A stretch of DNA of 64,000 bases from Gongronella butleri (GCA_025201375.1 JAIWZP010000004.1:992001-1056000), one strand, 5' to 3'; numbered from the stretch's first letter, positions 32,309 through 45,410 are shown. Program-made: numbers and translations. The notes: generated from the letters alone by a model not told the origin.

Positions 32309-35300
32309 ATGACCAGTTCACTCAGTTTACCCTCCCCCACCATATCCAGCAAAGACCAGACGCAGGCGCAGACCACGCCTGTGCAAGTGGGTAACGTGCA
32401 AAGCGAAGAAACCCCAAAAAAACAATTGTACAAAGCAGGCCACGCAGCGTGTTTTGACCTCCTTTTTTTTTTCAAAATAGCGCTCCGGATCCGTCCATTG
32501 ACGCAGCAGGACCGGCTGCAACCACGCTTTTCCAATTGCACCGACACGGACGTGCTAAAGACCATCAACAACACAATCACCGTCGTCCCACATCAGAAAT
32601 CATACACGTTTGACCATGTTTTTGATCCCGACAGCTCGCAAGAGCAAGTATACAATGGCGTCGCGTCCAATCTCGTCGACCGCTTCCTCGATGGTACCCG
32701 ATCACAAAAAAAAAAGGGCAGAAATGCGCCCAAGCTGGCGTTTGTCACGTGGGACTCAATTTTCTCCTTTTTTTTTTTTCTTGTTTTTTCTTTTTTGGAT
32801 CTTTTTAGGCTACAATGTGACGATTCTCGCCTATGTAAGCCGCTAGGATACACAATTAAAAAAAGATGGGCAGGGGCGGAACAGGGACGAGGGGGGAAAA
32901 GGGGGGTTGCGTGAAAGATGAACAAAAAAAAAAAAAAGAGAAACCGACGCGTGCTGAGCGTGCAAAAAGAGAGGATAGAGAGCCTCATCCAATTAATTAT
33001 CGTCGGGTGACACAGGGCCAAACTTCATCTGGCAAGACGTACACGATGGGCACCGCTTTGGATATGGAGCAGGATGTGCGCCCCGACGAAGAAGGTAAAA
33101 AAAGAAACACCATGCTTTCAATTTGATGGGCTCATTTTTGTTATCTCTCTATTTGTGTGGGCATTTGCTGATCCCAATTTTTTTTTTTTTTTTTGCAATT
33201 GACTAGGCATCATTCCACGTGCGGTGTCATCATTGTTTGAGCGATTGCAGCACACATCGACGTCGTCATCGTCGCCGTCATCGTCCGACAAGCCCAATGG
33301 GCACGCCACGTTTCCCCCCGGGTCCCAACAGCAACCACAGCAACGTATTGCACGCCGCGCATACTCGTCGTCCAAGCTACGGCCCGTGTCCATGATGAAT
33401 CCATCCACGTCGGACTCGAGCAGCAGCCATGCGTCGGTCACGCGCCGCGGCTCGGCACCATTAGACGCATTGGCGCAAAAAACGACGCGACACACAATCC
33501 ACGTGTCGTTTGTCGAGATTTACAATGAGGAGCTGATTGATTTGCTGAATCCAGCACCCATGCATGAGCGGCCGCCCGCCACCATCCGTGAAGACACCAA
33601 GGGCCAGATTAAATGGACAGGCGTCAAGGAATTGCCCGTAGAAAGCGCCGAGGACGTCCTCCGGTAAAGAAAAAGCCTCCTTTGAACCCATATTTTGGAA
33701 AATAACGCCCTTTTTTTTTGTTCTCTCTCTTTCAAAAAGATATCTACAAATGGGCACGGCGAATCGTGCAACGGGCTCGACAGACATGAATGCCAAGTCG
33801 TCGCGGTCGCACGCGATCTTTTCCGTGATGTTAAAGCAAGAAAAGTGGGTGCCAAGCGCAAGCCAAGGCTCAAAGTCCACGACGAGTGCCAGTAAAAAGC
33901 GCGGCGGCAGTGCGGCGGACGTGATGCTGCCGGTGTCGAGCAAGTCGTCGCTTGTGAATCGTCGCGGGTCGTGCCTGAATGTGCGCGCAATGATTGGGCA
34001 GATGGAGCGACAACAAGACGACTTGCATGGCGACGATGGTGATGGCGACTGGATGGTGTCGTTTTCAAAGTGCCACTTTGTGGATCTTGCCGGTTCGGAG
34101 CGTCTGAAGCGCACAGCCGCTGAGGGCGATCGGCGCAAGGAAGGCATCAACATCAATGCGGGGCTTTTGGCGCTTGGCAATGTGATTTCGGCGCTTGCAG
34201 CCGAAGGTGGCAGTGGTCCTGCCGCGTCCAAAAAGGCGCAGCATATCCCGTACCGCGATTCCAAGTTGACGAGGCTCTTGCAAGATTCATTGGGCGGCAA
34301 TGCGACCACCTTGATGATTGCATGCGTGTCGCCCGCGGAAATCAACCTGACCGAGACTGCCAACACAATCAAATACGCACATCGTGCACGCCACATCAAG
34401 AACAAGGCCGAGCGCAACGAGGCCGAGGAGTGGATGACCAATGACAGCCCTGAATTCCTGCGAAACATGATTACGCGCCTCAAGGCCGATTTGCGCAAAC
34501 AAAAGTCCTCCACCAGCACCACTCCGAATCATCATCATCAGACAACGACAACGCCCCGGTCATCGCCCGGCACGCCCACACTCGACTACAATGACAATGG
34601 CAGCATCGTGATGGACGACGACACCAGCCAATTGCACCAATTGGCCGATTATCGACGACAAATCGAGGAATTGCACAATGAATTGACGGTCACTCGCGAG
34701 CGCAATCGTTGGGTCGAGTCGCAATTACGCGACATGGGCGACCAAGAGGACAACCACAACGTCGACCATGACGACAGCGAGAATGTCGTTGTTGCGGGGC
34801 AGCTACCATTGCAACAGCAACAAAACAAACACCATTTGAGCCGCGTGTCCAATGGATCGCAAGATTCGGCGCTAGGCGGCAGCTTAGATTTCCAACACCT
34901 GGTGGAACCCGTGATTGAAGAGTACGAAAAGTCGATTTCCGGCCTTGAATCGCAGTTGGCCATGGCGCGCGCCGCATTGACACACTCGGATGACGCGTTG
35001 ATGGCACAGGAAAAGGAGATGGAGGCGTTCAAGCAGCGCCACGCTCAGGAAGTCGACACGCTCAAGAAATTGCACGACCAGGTGGCGAAGCTGCGTGACC
35101 GCGAGCAATCTGCCGAGCGATACATCCTCGAGCTCGAAACCAAGCTGGCGGCATCGTCCGAACAAGCGTCGCACGACAAGGACACGCTCAGCAGCCTCAA
35201 GAACAAGATCATCCAATTCCAGGACAAGGACGCCACGGCAGAACAATACATTGACTCGCTCGAGACAAGACTCGCCAAGGCAAACGAGGACTCGGATCGC

Positions 35301-38300
35301 TGGAACGTGCTCGTGGATGCTGCAGAGAAACGAATTGCCCTGCAGGAAGCCCACATTGCCTCCCTCGAAGACAAGCTCGCCATAGATGCAAAGCACACGC
35401 AAGATGCAGCCGTCAGCACCGATGGTAAGAATAATGTGGAACGAGGATCAAAGGCGAAGATTCAAATGGACTGACCCCCCCTTTTTTTTTCTTTCATTTT
35501 TTCTTTCATTTTTTCTTTTTTTCGATTAGACGCCGATGACCTTTTGCAGCAGCTTGAAGCATCGCAATCGCAACGGCGCGAGCTGCAAGAGACGCTCGCG
35601 TCGATCAAGCGGCACTCTGTGCTGTCCATGTCGGCGATGGTGGCCGATTTGCAGGTGGCGAATGTGAGCTCGGCCTCGTTGCATGAGGAAGATGACGTCG
35701 ACATGGACAAGGAAAAGCGCGACTTGGAGGCGCAGCTGGCGCTCAAGGAAGCGATGGTCACGACGCTGCAAGCGAAGCTGGATGAGATGGGCTCGCTGCA
35801 TGAGCAATTGGCCGATTTGCGAGCGACCCACGATGAAAAGGTGGCGACGCTGGATGCACAATTACAACAGGCCAAGGACGCGCACGCCGAAGCGCAAGAG
35901 ACGACCAAGGCGCTCGAAAAACAATTGGCATCGACGCAGGCCGACCATCAAGAAGCCATGGACAAGCACGCCGAATTGCAAAAGCAGCTGTTTGACCACG
36001 AAAAAGGCACGCAAATCACACTGCGCCGGCGTCTGGAAAATATCGAGGAGCTCAAGCGCGACGTGGCGGCGTTACAATCGGTGGTCATCAAGCAAGATCA
36101 GATCATTGCCTTGGGCGATCTAAAGTTAAAAGAGATGCACGCCACCGTCGACAAGATGCAGCAGCAATTAAAAGCCAAGGACGAGACCATTGACCAGCTA
36201 AAGGACGACAATGAGGCCAAGGCCTCAGCACTGCAAGCCGTCCAGCAACAAGTCGCGCAATTGCTGCGTGAATTGGCTCACTTGGGCGTACAAAAGTCGC
36301 AATTGGACCTGATGATCCAATGGGTGGACAAATCGCTGGCCAACCATGACGCCAAGACGACCACGACGCTCGCCACGCTGGCCGATCTCAAGCACCATCA
36401 CACGTTACGCGATACCGAGTACGAAACGACGATCCAACGCGTCCAGGAACTCGAAACACGCGTTTCCGACCAAGTGGCCACCATTGACACGTTGAAAAAG
36501 GAGCTTGCCGACGCGCAGACCGCGCTTTCTGCCGCACACGAAAAGGAAATCGACATACAGCGCGTTGCCGCCCTGGAAAGCCGCGTCATCGAGCTCGACA
36601 AGGCCGTGGATGCAGCCAACAAGGAAAAAGATGATTTGATGGCCAAATTCATTGACGCCGACGATGCGCGTGCCAAGGCGGTGGCGGCCGCGGATCGGCA
36701 TCAGCAAAAAGTGGCGCAGCTCGAGACACAGCTCCAAGAAGCGATGCAATCGATGGAAAAGGAGCGCGAATTGGTCAGTGCCAACGACACGACGGGCCTG
36801 ATTGCCGAATTGGAGGAGAAATTGCAAGTGTTGCAACGCGCAAGGCAATTGGATCAAGACGAGTTTGATGTGCGCTTCGACCGCGCCATGGACGATCTCG
36901 AAGATGCACGTCGTGCCTACAAGGAGCAATCGCACATGGTGGCCACCCTCGAACAATCGCTTGAACACACACAACAGCGCCTTGACGAAGCCATTGCGAG
37001 CCACGCAAAGAAAACGGCACAGCAATTGCAACAATTCCAGGAATTGCGCCGCCGCCCCTCTTCGTCGACAGGCCCGCATCCCGTCACGTCATCATCATCA
37101 CCCCCTGCGGCTGCAAGCACATCCAATGGCAGCCGTCGTGCACGCTCCGATTCCATCAATAGCAGCGTGTCCTTGCGCCAATTGGCCGATGTCGAGGAAG
37201 AAACGTTATTGCAACAAGAACAAGACGAAGAAATCCATGGAAATCGACGTGTGTCCATGCTCATGATGATGAATAACAACCAACATCATCATCATCATCA
37301 GTCGCCACCCTTGTCGCCATCCACCAGCACCGCTGGCCCACGCCATGGCAGTCTGCTCATGTCCGCTGCTGCTGCTGCGGCTACGGCTGCCTCGGTGGCT
37401 GCTGCTGTACCAGCGTTGTCGTCGTCGTCGTCATCTTCTTCTTATGACGTCGCATCCTTGTTGCATCAATTGGAAGAACAAGAGCGACTCTTGAAGGAAA
37501 AGGACGAAGCGCTGTTCAAATTGGAACAACAGCACGCCGAAAGCCAGCGTCTGTCTCCAGCAACGCGTGAACGCGTCGCCTTGCAGCAACAAGAATTGAT
37601 GATGAAAGACGATCTTTCGCGTGAAGCGCTCGTGGACACGCTCAAACAGACCAACAAGGACAATGCAACCCTGCTGCAACAAGTCGATGCCCTCGAGGCT
37701 CAATTGGCCACGCAACGTACGCAATTCGCCGCGCAGACCAAGCAAATGGAGCAAGAATGGATGAAATTGGCCGCCGCCAATGATCGCATGGAAAAGGAAA
37801 TGGAGCAACTCGTGCCACGCGCGTCCATGTCCACCGCGTCGTCCAACCATTCAATCTCCGCCACGTCGCCGCCGCAGTCGCAGCAGCCGCAGCCGCAGCC
37901 CATCATGACGTCGCCTCCGCATACACCACGCGTCAGCTCGCCCACGCCCTCGGCCTCCAGTAGCATGAAGATGCCACGCACCAACAGCATCAACGTCAAC
38001 ACCCTGGCCAAGCTGCAAAAGTCCAATTCCACCTCATCGCGTCACCATCCCTCCTCCAACGACGACGCGTCGCGCCCGCCAAGTGTCCTGCGCTCGCCCA
38101 TCATGGACCGCCCATCGTCCACGGCATCGGCCTCCGCCGCAGCCGCAGCCTACCGCTCCATCCCGCCCCCCTCGGCCCCGCCATCCAACCCGTTGCCGCC
38201 CATTCCAACCACGCCCTTGCCCCAGCCTCCCTCGCCACCCGCATCCGCCCTGCAGCGCAACAATTCCACAAACAGCGACGCCACACACCACACACACCAC

Positions 38301-38744
38301 ACAACCACCAACAGCAGCATCCCTACAAGCCAGCAATCCACCCTCACCACCGCAGATCAGTACGAAAAGCTGCTGCGATCGCTGCAGCGCAAGGCTCAAG
38401 TCGCAGAAAGCGACGTCCGTGCCCACCAGGAGGTCATCAGCAAGCTCGAGAGCCAGCTTAGCCGCTCAGAGACATCCGTCCGCGACGTCAAAAAGCAGCT
38501 CGAGGTCCTCCATCGCGAAAAACAGGCATACTCGCTTGAAATCCAGAATCTGCGCTCACAGGTCACACAAATCATGACACAGCAGAAATCGTCCGTCGAC
38601 GAGCAAGGCGAGCGACGCAAACAGCTCGAACACTCGCTCGAACAAGAGCGAAAACTCAAGGAAAAGGCCGAAAAGGCGCGCATGATCCTCGAAAATCGCA
38701 TGGAGGAACTCATGAACAAGAAAAACAAGTTCATGTGCTTCTAA
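32309..38744 (+). CDS. Large kinesin with N-terminal motor (kinesin-4/KIF4-like) and long coiled-coil tail
   Basis: Seven exons: 32309-32390, 32481-32693, 32809-32834, 33016-33094, 33207-33663, 33740-35424 and 35530-38744 (1918 aa). The motor spans about 27-510: [24 protein letters not shown] plus P-loop GQTSSGKT (108-115), [21 protein letters not shown] (306-311), DLAGSE (401-406) and [14 protein letters not shown]. It resembles kinesin-4 microtubule motors. Two Ser-rich inserts enlarge it: about 80 residues after FERLQ (149-227) and about 65 between SVMLKQE and the switch II strand. The tail has heptad coiled coil (about 600-1260 and 1350-1480), Ser/Pro/His-rich linkers, and a final coiled coil ending KNKFMCF. 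Exon 3 is a 26-nt microexon that precedes the P-loop. The function is probably microtubule-based transport or spindle organisation; cargo unknown. Confidence 0.92.
32809..32834 (+). other. 26-nt microexon in the kinesin motor
   Basis: It encodes the strand YNVTILAY that leads into the P-loop. Skipping it would shift the frame and destroy the motor. The acceptor TTTTTAG and donor GTAAGC are both good. Confidence 0.75.
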
Positions 38745-39820
38745 AAAAAAAAAATAGAGTGCGTTTCATCTCTTTTTTTTTTTTCCTTGATCCTCTCTCG
38801 TCACTTTTTGATCATTTCCTCTCCCCCCTTTTTTTACTTCTCACATGTACTTTTATTCTTGTTCCACGACCCCCTACTCCTCCAATGTGTCTCTCTCTCT
38901 TTTACACACAGACATACACACACGCAATCACACACACCAATTCATTCCCTAATTTCTGTGCCATATAGTCTTTTTTCTCATCTTGTTCGCGTTCGTCATT
39001 CTCTCTTTTGCTCTCCAATCCCTTGATTTATTATTTTTATGTAGATTTTGCAATAAAAAATCCCAATTCTCTGATTCTGACTCAATTGCTCCCCACCTTC
39101 TCCACTTTTCCAGAGCATCCAAAAGATCGGCCATGGCCGAAGCCGCTCTCTACATCTTTTTTTTTCAGAGCCTAAAAAGGGCAATGGCACGCAGCGCGTC
39201 GCGTCTCATTGGATGGATGGAAGACGTCTGGGGGGGGTGGGGAAGGGGAAAGCAGATCAATGGCTGTCGTCAGAAAAATTTCTTAAATGTGCAGTATTCC
39301 TTGACCCGCATGAATGGACCTCCCAAAATGGATGCCCCGGCGCGCTCTCTTTTTCGTGTGAGCGCGTAAAAAATAAAAATAAAAATAAAAAGCGCGGTCT
39401 TGGTTCCCCAATGGACCGTGTTGTTGGTATGAAATCACGAACTCTTTGCTATTTTCGTTTTTAGAGCGACCCTTTACCTATTTGGGCGCCAAGTCATCAA
39501 GTCGCGTCGCTCTTCTCTCAGGGGTGCAGAAAAAGACGAAACAAAACAGATCATCAGGCCTGCTTACGTCAAATTTTGGACGGAATTGAAGGATTTTAGA
39601 GTAATGTGTAGCAGATAAAAATAGCAAACAGACGTAAAGAAACATTAAATCGGGGGCGGGGAGATGGTCATCGTGGATGGAAACATGATGGAAACAACAC
39701 ACAAAAAAAAAACAAAAACAAAAAAAACAAGGGGGATGATCAAGCTGACGCGTTGCATGAGAGAGAAAAATAAAAAAAAAAAGCGCGCATTTTTTTGCCG
39801 CCTCAGGCTAAGCAGGGAAC
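38745..39820. other. Spacer between convergent kinesin and zinc-finger genes
   Basis: No supported gene. The left half is C/T-rich with CA-rich repeats (about 38900-38940); the right half has A runs and belongs to the 3' side of the zinc-finger gene. AATAAAAAA at about 39050 could be a poly-A signal. Confidence 0.5.
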
Positions 39821-40712
39821 CTAGGATGCATGATAGGGAGGTGCCAAGAGCTCATCGACGTCTTCAAAGAGGAATTGCGCGAGTCCCAGCGCAGACCATG
39901 AGGAGGTGGTCGACAAGGAGAGGCACGTGGGCACCTCTAGGGTGTGTTCAGCAGACACCAAAGCCACTGCATCACTTGGTGGATAAAAGGGGGCCATGGG
40001 CATGCCTAGAAAAGTCGATGCAGGTGGTGAAAAGGCCATGGAAGGTGAGGTGGATAGTAAAAGGTCGTCGTCGTGCATGAATTGTGCAACGACGGCTGCA
40101 AACGCGATTGGCGGCACGGTGGCGGGGCCATGTTGTTGTTCCAGAGCATTGGGTCGTCCGTCCCACTCGTCGCAAGGCGGCGGGAGCCTTGGCATTGGCA
40201 TTGGCATTGGCGCCGGCGGAGATGCACACGCGCTTAAAGGCGGGCTCGCAGACGCGGGCGACAACGACGGCACCATCGCCGGTGGCCACAATGCCATGGC
40301 TGCCATGGACGTCGACGGCGCGTGCATGGAAAGTGCCTGCATCATCATGGCCGGCGACGACGACGACGAAGACGACGATGAGGACGTCAATTTCTGATGT
40401 CGGTGCCGCGAATGTTGCTTTTTGTGCCGCCGCAGATTGCTTAGGATGGAAAAGGCACGGCCACAACCATGGCTGCACAAGAATAAATAAAAGTGAGCCT
40501 GACGTGCATTTGCAAAAAAAAAGGGGGGAGGGGGCTTACACGTCGCAGACAAACGGCTTTTCGCGTGTGTGTGACACGATGTGAATCTTTAACGCGCTGG
40601 CCTTGGCGAATTGCTTGTCGCAATAGGAGCACAGATGCATGGGCTTCTTTCTGTGCACGGCAGTGGCTCTGGCCATCGATGCAGGCCGCGATGGATAGCT
40701 TGCCACGGCCAT
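39821..40712 (-). CDS. C2H2 zinc-finger transcription factor (two fingers)
   Basis: Two exons, 40712-40540 and 40472-39821, give 274 aa. Two tandem C2H2 fingers occupy about residues 26-82: the first has HLCSYCDKQF..KIHIVSH, then the classic linker TREKPF, and the second CDVHGCGRAF..LRRHKKQH. The second finger is split by the intron; splicing at the chosen sites restores the CxxxxC spacing exactly. After the fingers come poly-Ser, then a Met/Pro/Ala-rich region with a PMPMPMP repeat, and an acidic, aromatic end (ALGLAQFLFEDVDELLAP) that looks like an activation domain. A nuclear DNA-binding role is likely; the target is unknown. Confidence 0.9.
40191..40216 (-). repeat. Coding hexanucleotide microsatellite (GGCATT)
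   Basis: About four tandem GGCATT units on the plus strand encode alternating Met-Pro on the minus strand in the zinc-finger protein. Confidence 0.75.
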
Positions 40713-41347
40713 TTTTGTGGATTTGCGAAAATGAAAAAAAAATTGGTCGCGTGTGTGAGAGAGAATGAAATAAAAATCAAAAAAAAAAAAGAGAGAATGA
40801 AAATAGGAGGGAAAAAAAAAAACAGAAACAAGCACCGTTTCATTTAAAGGTCTGTGATCCACGAGGAAGAAGAAAAAAAAGGGGGGCGAGGGAGACCAGA
40901 GGCTGGCGAGGAAAAAAAAAAAATAGAACCATGCATCAGCGACGTTGTTGTCGTGTCGTCAGGGTGGAAACATTAGAGGTCACGGTATATGTGGGTTGCA
41001 GGCAAGGGCGCCCATTTTTTTAAGAAATCGAGAATTGGACGCGTCACTGCGAGGGAATGATCTGATTACGTTGATCCCGACTCGCTAAAGACACGAAAGC
41101 TGCACATACACAGAACATAAAATACATATTTTTTTATTATTACAGAGCAAAGTGTATCAAAAAAGCGTCACAGACAAGTGTATCATGGATCAAGGAGGGA
41201 GGAAAAAGGGGATGTAAAGGGAGGATAGGGTCCAATGGCTTTAAAAAAATGGGGGGGGGGTTGAAAGGAAAACGGAAACATGAGAAAAAAATGGGGTTGG
41301 ATGTGTGTGTGTGTGTGTGTGTGTGTGTGGAGGGGGGGGGAGTGGGT
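40713..41347. promoter_or_regulatory. Zinc-finger promoter and acyl-CoA oxidase 3' flank
   Basis: No gene seen. The part next to 40712 is A-rich on the plus strand (C/T-rich leader on the sense strand). At about 41301-41330 is a (GT)n microsatellite just before the acyl-CoA oxidase stop codon. Confidence 0.5.
41301..41330 (+). repeat. (GT)n microsatellite
   Basis: About 14 GT dinucleotides followed by a G-rich stretch, in the 3' flank of the acyl-CoA oxidase gene (CA repeat on its sense strand). Confidence 0.9.
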
Positions 41348-43817
41348 TTATTCGTCGTCCTCGTCATCCGAGTCCTCCAAGCCAGCTTGCTCGTCCTCGG
41401 CGTCGTCGTCCATGGGCTCACGGTAGATCAATGGCTTGATCAGCTTGTCAAAGTAAGGATGTTCGCCCTGGGGATTGGATTCGTTGACTTGCTTGAAGTA
41501 GTGGACATAGACATTGCCGTCTTTGCGGCCCAACGGGCTGTTGATCACATAGTCGGACAAATTGAACGAGTCAACGAGGGGAATGGCTTGGTCGCGCACC
41601 GCCTTGCACAGCGCATTGACCTGCGAGCGGATGAAATCCATCTGCGCAGGCGAAAAGTACTCGTATTGCAAGAACGCGCCGGCATTCTCCTCAATGGTAT
41701 ACAGGCCATACAACAGGCACACGTCGCGCATCACAAGCGCCAGATTGCCCTCCAACTTGGACACGCCATCCGCAAAGCGATTGAACAGGTACCCATACGA
41801 GTGCAGCTTGGCCGCATATAGACGCGATTGCGCTAAATTGGAAAGAAAAAGAGATCAGTCACGCGAATTCACACCAAGCGGATTGGGATCTTTTTTTTTT
41901 TTGCAATTTTTTTTCTCTTCAGATTCTTTCTTACAGCACTCTTCATAAGCATCGTCGGGGTCCATGCCCTTGGCGAGGCATTGCTCGAATTCCAAGGCGG
42001 CGGCCTTGACGACATTGGCACAGACGACTTGCCAGGCCTCGAGGAGGATGTTGTAATCGAGGATTTGCTCGGGGGACTTTGCAGGGCAGCGCTTGCCGAT
42101 CAATTCGCCAAGACGGTTGAGGTAGCCGACGCCGGGCGACAGCTTCTTGCCCTTGGCGGCCTCACGGTACGACGAGATCAAGTAACGGCCGGCCTGCAGG
42201 GTCAGGATGGTATTGTCGCCCTCCCACGTGCATTGCACGGCGAAATCCTGGTACATGGCAGCCAGACCCGTGTACGCCGAGTAGCCGTGGCCACCGCACG
42301 ATTGACGGCACTGTTCAATGGTCGAAAGACAATTCCATGTGCAGAAGGCCTTGAGACCCGCGCTCGTCGAGTGTGTTTCCTTGAGCACCTCCACAACCTC
42401 GTCCAAATCGGGGTCGCCTTCGCGCGCAGCGTCCAGGCGCGTCATCATGTTGTTGTACATGAGCGTCATCTCCGACCCCGTGAAGAGCATGGCAAATGTC
42501 TGTGCAAGCAAAGGCATCAGACGACGCTGGTGGATGGGATAGTCCAAAAGCTTGGTTTCAACACCGCCCGACTTGGAATTCGCGAATTGGCGACGCACCG
42601 CCGCGTAACGGATCGCAATGGTCAGCGCCTTTTTCGAAATGTTGCCGCTGTCCACCACCATGGCAACGCGGCCTTGCAAAAGCGCACCATACGTCAATTG
42701 CTGCAGCTTGGGCTCCTTGACCTCGCCTGTGCGCGACACCTTGGTGTGCTTTTGCAGCATGTACCCACGAGGAATGCGCACATGCGTGAATTGGATCCAC
42801 CCATTGTCAATGCCATCGCGGCCCTTTTTGATTATAAAATGGTCAGATTGTTTGGTCGTTTTTTTTCTGTTTTTTTTTCTCTCTCTCTTTTTACCATCTT
42901 TTTGCCAATGTCGCCAATGTTGACGCCAGGGAGCAGATTGTACGTGGCCGGGTCGCGCAGGGGCACGACAAAGCATTTAGTGCCATAGCGCTTGCCCTTG
43001 ACAATCAATTGCGCAAACACGGCGGCATGCGTCGAGCTGTGTGCGGCGCCGCCAATCCACCACTTGGTGGCCGTCAACGACGGCGTGTGAATCACAAACG
43101 AGTCGCTCGCCTCGTCAAACGTGGCGGTCGTCTCAAGGCCAGGCACGTTGGAGCCATGGCCAAGCTCCGTCATGGCAAAGCAGCCGACAAACTTGTTCAT
43201 GCCAAGCGCGCCACGCTCAAACCAGTAGCCCAGCTGCCCGGGCGACGCATTGCTCTGCAACGCACCCACAAACAGGCCGTAATGCACGCCAAAACGCGTC
43301 CAAAAGCCAGGATCCACCATCGACACCACCTCCATACGCTTCTTGAAATTCTCAACAGACTCGCTCTGCAAATGGTGCAGCATGCTGCGGTATTTCTCAA
43401 TCGTGCGCTCGCGCACCTCGGATTTCGTCAAATCGTGGATGTCGTTCATCTTGAACAAAGGATCGCGCTCCAAATCCTCCATGATCCGTTCCTTGAGCTG
43501 ATTAAAAAAAAAAAGGGGGGGAAATCAGATCCTCTTTTTCTCTTTTAGACGCGCGTCATTGTTTTTTTTTTTACCAGCGTGGTCTTTTCGTCGCCATCCA
43601 ACAAGTAAGTAAGCTCGCGCACATTGAATTTGGCCTTGGAGCGCTCGATATTCATGCTACGCACGGGACTAACAAAGGGGGCACAGGCAAAAAAAAAATT
43701 GGTCATGAGCACGACAACAACGAGGCAGTGGCCAAAAACTCACTCGACAGCAAGCGCATATTCTTCAGCGTCCGTCAAGGGTTGCTGGACGGGCTTCAAG
43801 TTGGTGGTGGAGGACAT
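41348..43817 (-). CDS. POX1: Acyl-CoA oxidase (peroxisomal beta-oxidation)
   Basis: Five exons: 43817-43744, 43668-43575, 43497-42895, 42823-41935 and 41832-41348 (714 aa, usual length). It catalyses the first, FAD-dependent step of peroxisomal fatty-acid beta-oxidation, forming trans-2-enoyl-CoA and hydrogen peroxide. Family features: FAMTELGHGSNVPGLETTATFD, TKWWIGGAAHSSTHAAVFAQL, the FAD-binding middle with IPRGYML, YAAVRRQF, CRQSCGGHGYSAYTGL, and the catalytic Glu458 in TWEGDNTIL. The C-terminal domain runs through MRDVCLLYGLYTIEENAGAFLQ. The protein ends in an acidic tail, EDSDDEDDE, and has no SKL-type peroxisomal signal. This is also true of some yeast oxidases, which are imported by another route. 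No N-terminal PTS2 is evident. Confidence 0.95.
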
Positions 43818-44832
43818 GACAATAAAAACGAGGGGGAAAACGAGTCTAGTGAAGAAAGAAAAAGAGTAAAAAAAAATTCAGTGGGGTTATGCAAAAGATC
43901 ACTTTATAGTGTCCGACCAGCCAGCCAATTAGGGTTTGCGCTTTGAACTCGACGATTGCCTTTTGCGGACCCAATGCTCACTCGTCATCCCAACTGAACC
44001 CGCCAGCGCCAGGCCCAATGCATGTGATAAAAGGGTCCACCCCACCTTTTGCCAACAATCCATCCAGATCATGGCAAAAAAAGAAAGAAAAAACATACAC
44101 TGCCGGGGCTTCACGTGCCTTTTGCTTGTCACTTGGCATTTGCCCGTGTCTCCCCCTTGCCTACGACACACAAACACCTCTTGCTTGCGCTCCAATGGCT
44201 TGGCCATCATCAAAAACAAAAATTAAAGGAACAATGGGACAGCCCCAATCACTTGCCCCATTGGGCTTGCTTGATTCACCATCAACGGCAGATCGGCGGG
44301 GCCCGCACGCTGAGATTTTTTTTTTCTGTGCCTGACAGAAAGCATGTGCCTGAGTTATACATCCATCGTTGGGGAGCTGTTTTTCCTTTTTGCGGCTCCG
44401 GCAGATTGTGACAGACACACGAAAATTTGATCCTTTTCAAATGAAAAAGCAAAAATCAAAAAGGGGCAAAAAAAAAAAAAAAAAAAAAAGCTGTCACTTG
44501 CCACTTTTAACGCGATCACCAGCCAATTGTGCATTTTTTTTTCCCGTGAGCCGAAACAATTCTCGCTTGATCATCAGACAAAAGCAGCAGGCCATGGGGG
44601 ACGTTGTTTTGGCAACATCGGATCACGAGTTCCATTGTCGCGCACCCCGCCGGACTTGCGCGCGCCTGGAATTCCTCAAATGAAGGCTGCATATGCGCTG
44701 ACGTGGAACGAAGAGACACAGCCCTGTGTCCAGCAATGTCATCCCTCCCCCGCCGCTCAGCATTGACACATGCATTACCTCTCCCACGCTGTCGATCCAC
44801 ATTGCTCCCTCTTTTTCCCACCATGACCAATC

Positions 44833-44863
<31 letters not shown>

Positions 44864-45229
44864 AGAGAGAGAGAGAAAGCGAGAGAGAGAAACGCGTGCG
44901 CAATGCAACATCGATGAGGGCATGAGACCATTCCAAGACTTTTCTGTGCGCGCCTTGTCAACGTCTCCCCCTCCCCACACACACACACATACAGTACCGA
45001 GGCCGCAATGAACCACCGCTGCGCAACAAAAAAAAAGTCATCATGCCACGTCGAAAAAATGAATGGCAAGCGATCGATTTTAAGAAACTTCTTCAGCCGC
45101 GCGGTTTGCTCTGCATCACAAAACCTTTACCAGTTTGACACTTTGTACCTCTCTCTTTTAAACGCAAAAGGAAAATCCGTCGGTCCATCGCCACAATGAC
45201 GAGAAACTCGATATTATTATCCTTTAATA
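43818..45229. other. Intergenic region, no gene seen
   Basis: The left end is the acyl-CoA oxidase promoter. The rest contains A runs at about 44469-44489 and the A/GA microsatellite at 44833-44891. Open frames are short and lack patterns. Confidence 0.5.
44833..44891 (+). repeat. Compound microsatellite: A(28) followed by (GA)n
   Basis: Twenty-eight A (44833-44860) run directly into GA dinucleotides interrupted by AAGC. A poly-A tract followed by purine repeat can mark an old retrotransposed end, but here there is no recognisable element. Confidence 0.85.
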
Positions 45230-45410
45230 AATTCACTTTTCAATCCTGGCGCGCCAAATTTTAACTCGATCGCGCCGAAACGCGTACACGTGAAAGAAGC
45301 GCGTCCAGGTGTCATTTTGTCCTAGCCAAGCGAAGCCGATGCGCAACCTTTGTACGCCTGTTGTGCCACCAGATTTAATATTTCAACCCCAATTTTCTTG
45401 ACAACGAACA
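45230..45410 (+). repeat. Dispersed repeat family, copy B (truncated)
   Basis: It matches copy C in order: TTCACTTTTCAATCCTGGCGCGCCAAATTTTAACTCGATC, CCGATGCGCAACCTTTGTACGCC, CCACCAGATTTAATATTTCAACCCCAATTTTC. The right part of the unit (the AGAGGGGGTCA and GCCAAACGG blocks) is absent or unrecognisable after about 45470. Confidence 0.65.

Noticed and set aside
36405..37079. 224-codon open frame antisense to the kinesin tail
   Set aside because: It is the complement of coiled-coil codons, low in pattern, and overlaps a strongly supported gene.
44833..44891. Poly-A plus GA tract as a retrotransposed gene end
   Set aside because: The sequence upstream shows no coding remnant or target-site duplication. 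Poly-A runs are common all over this window.
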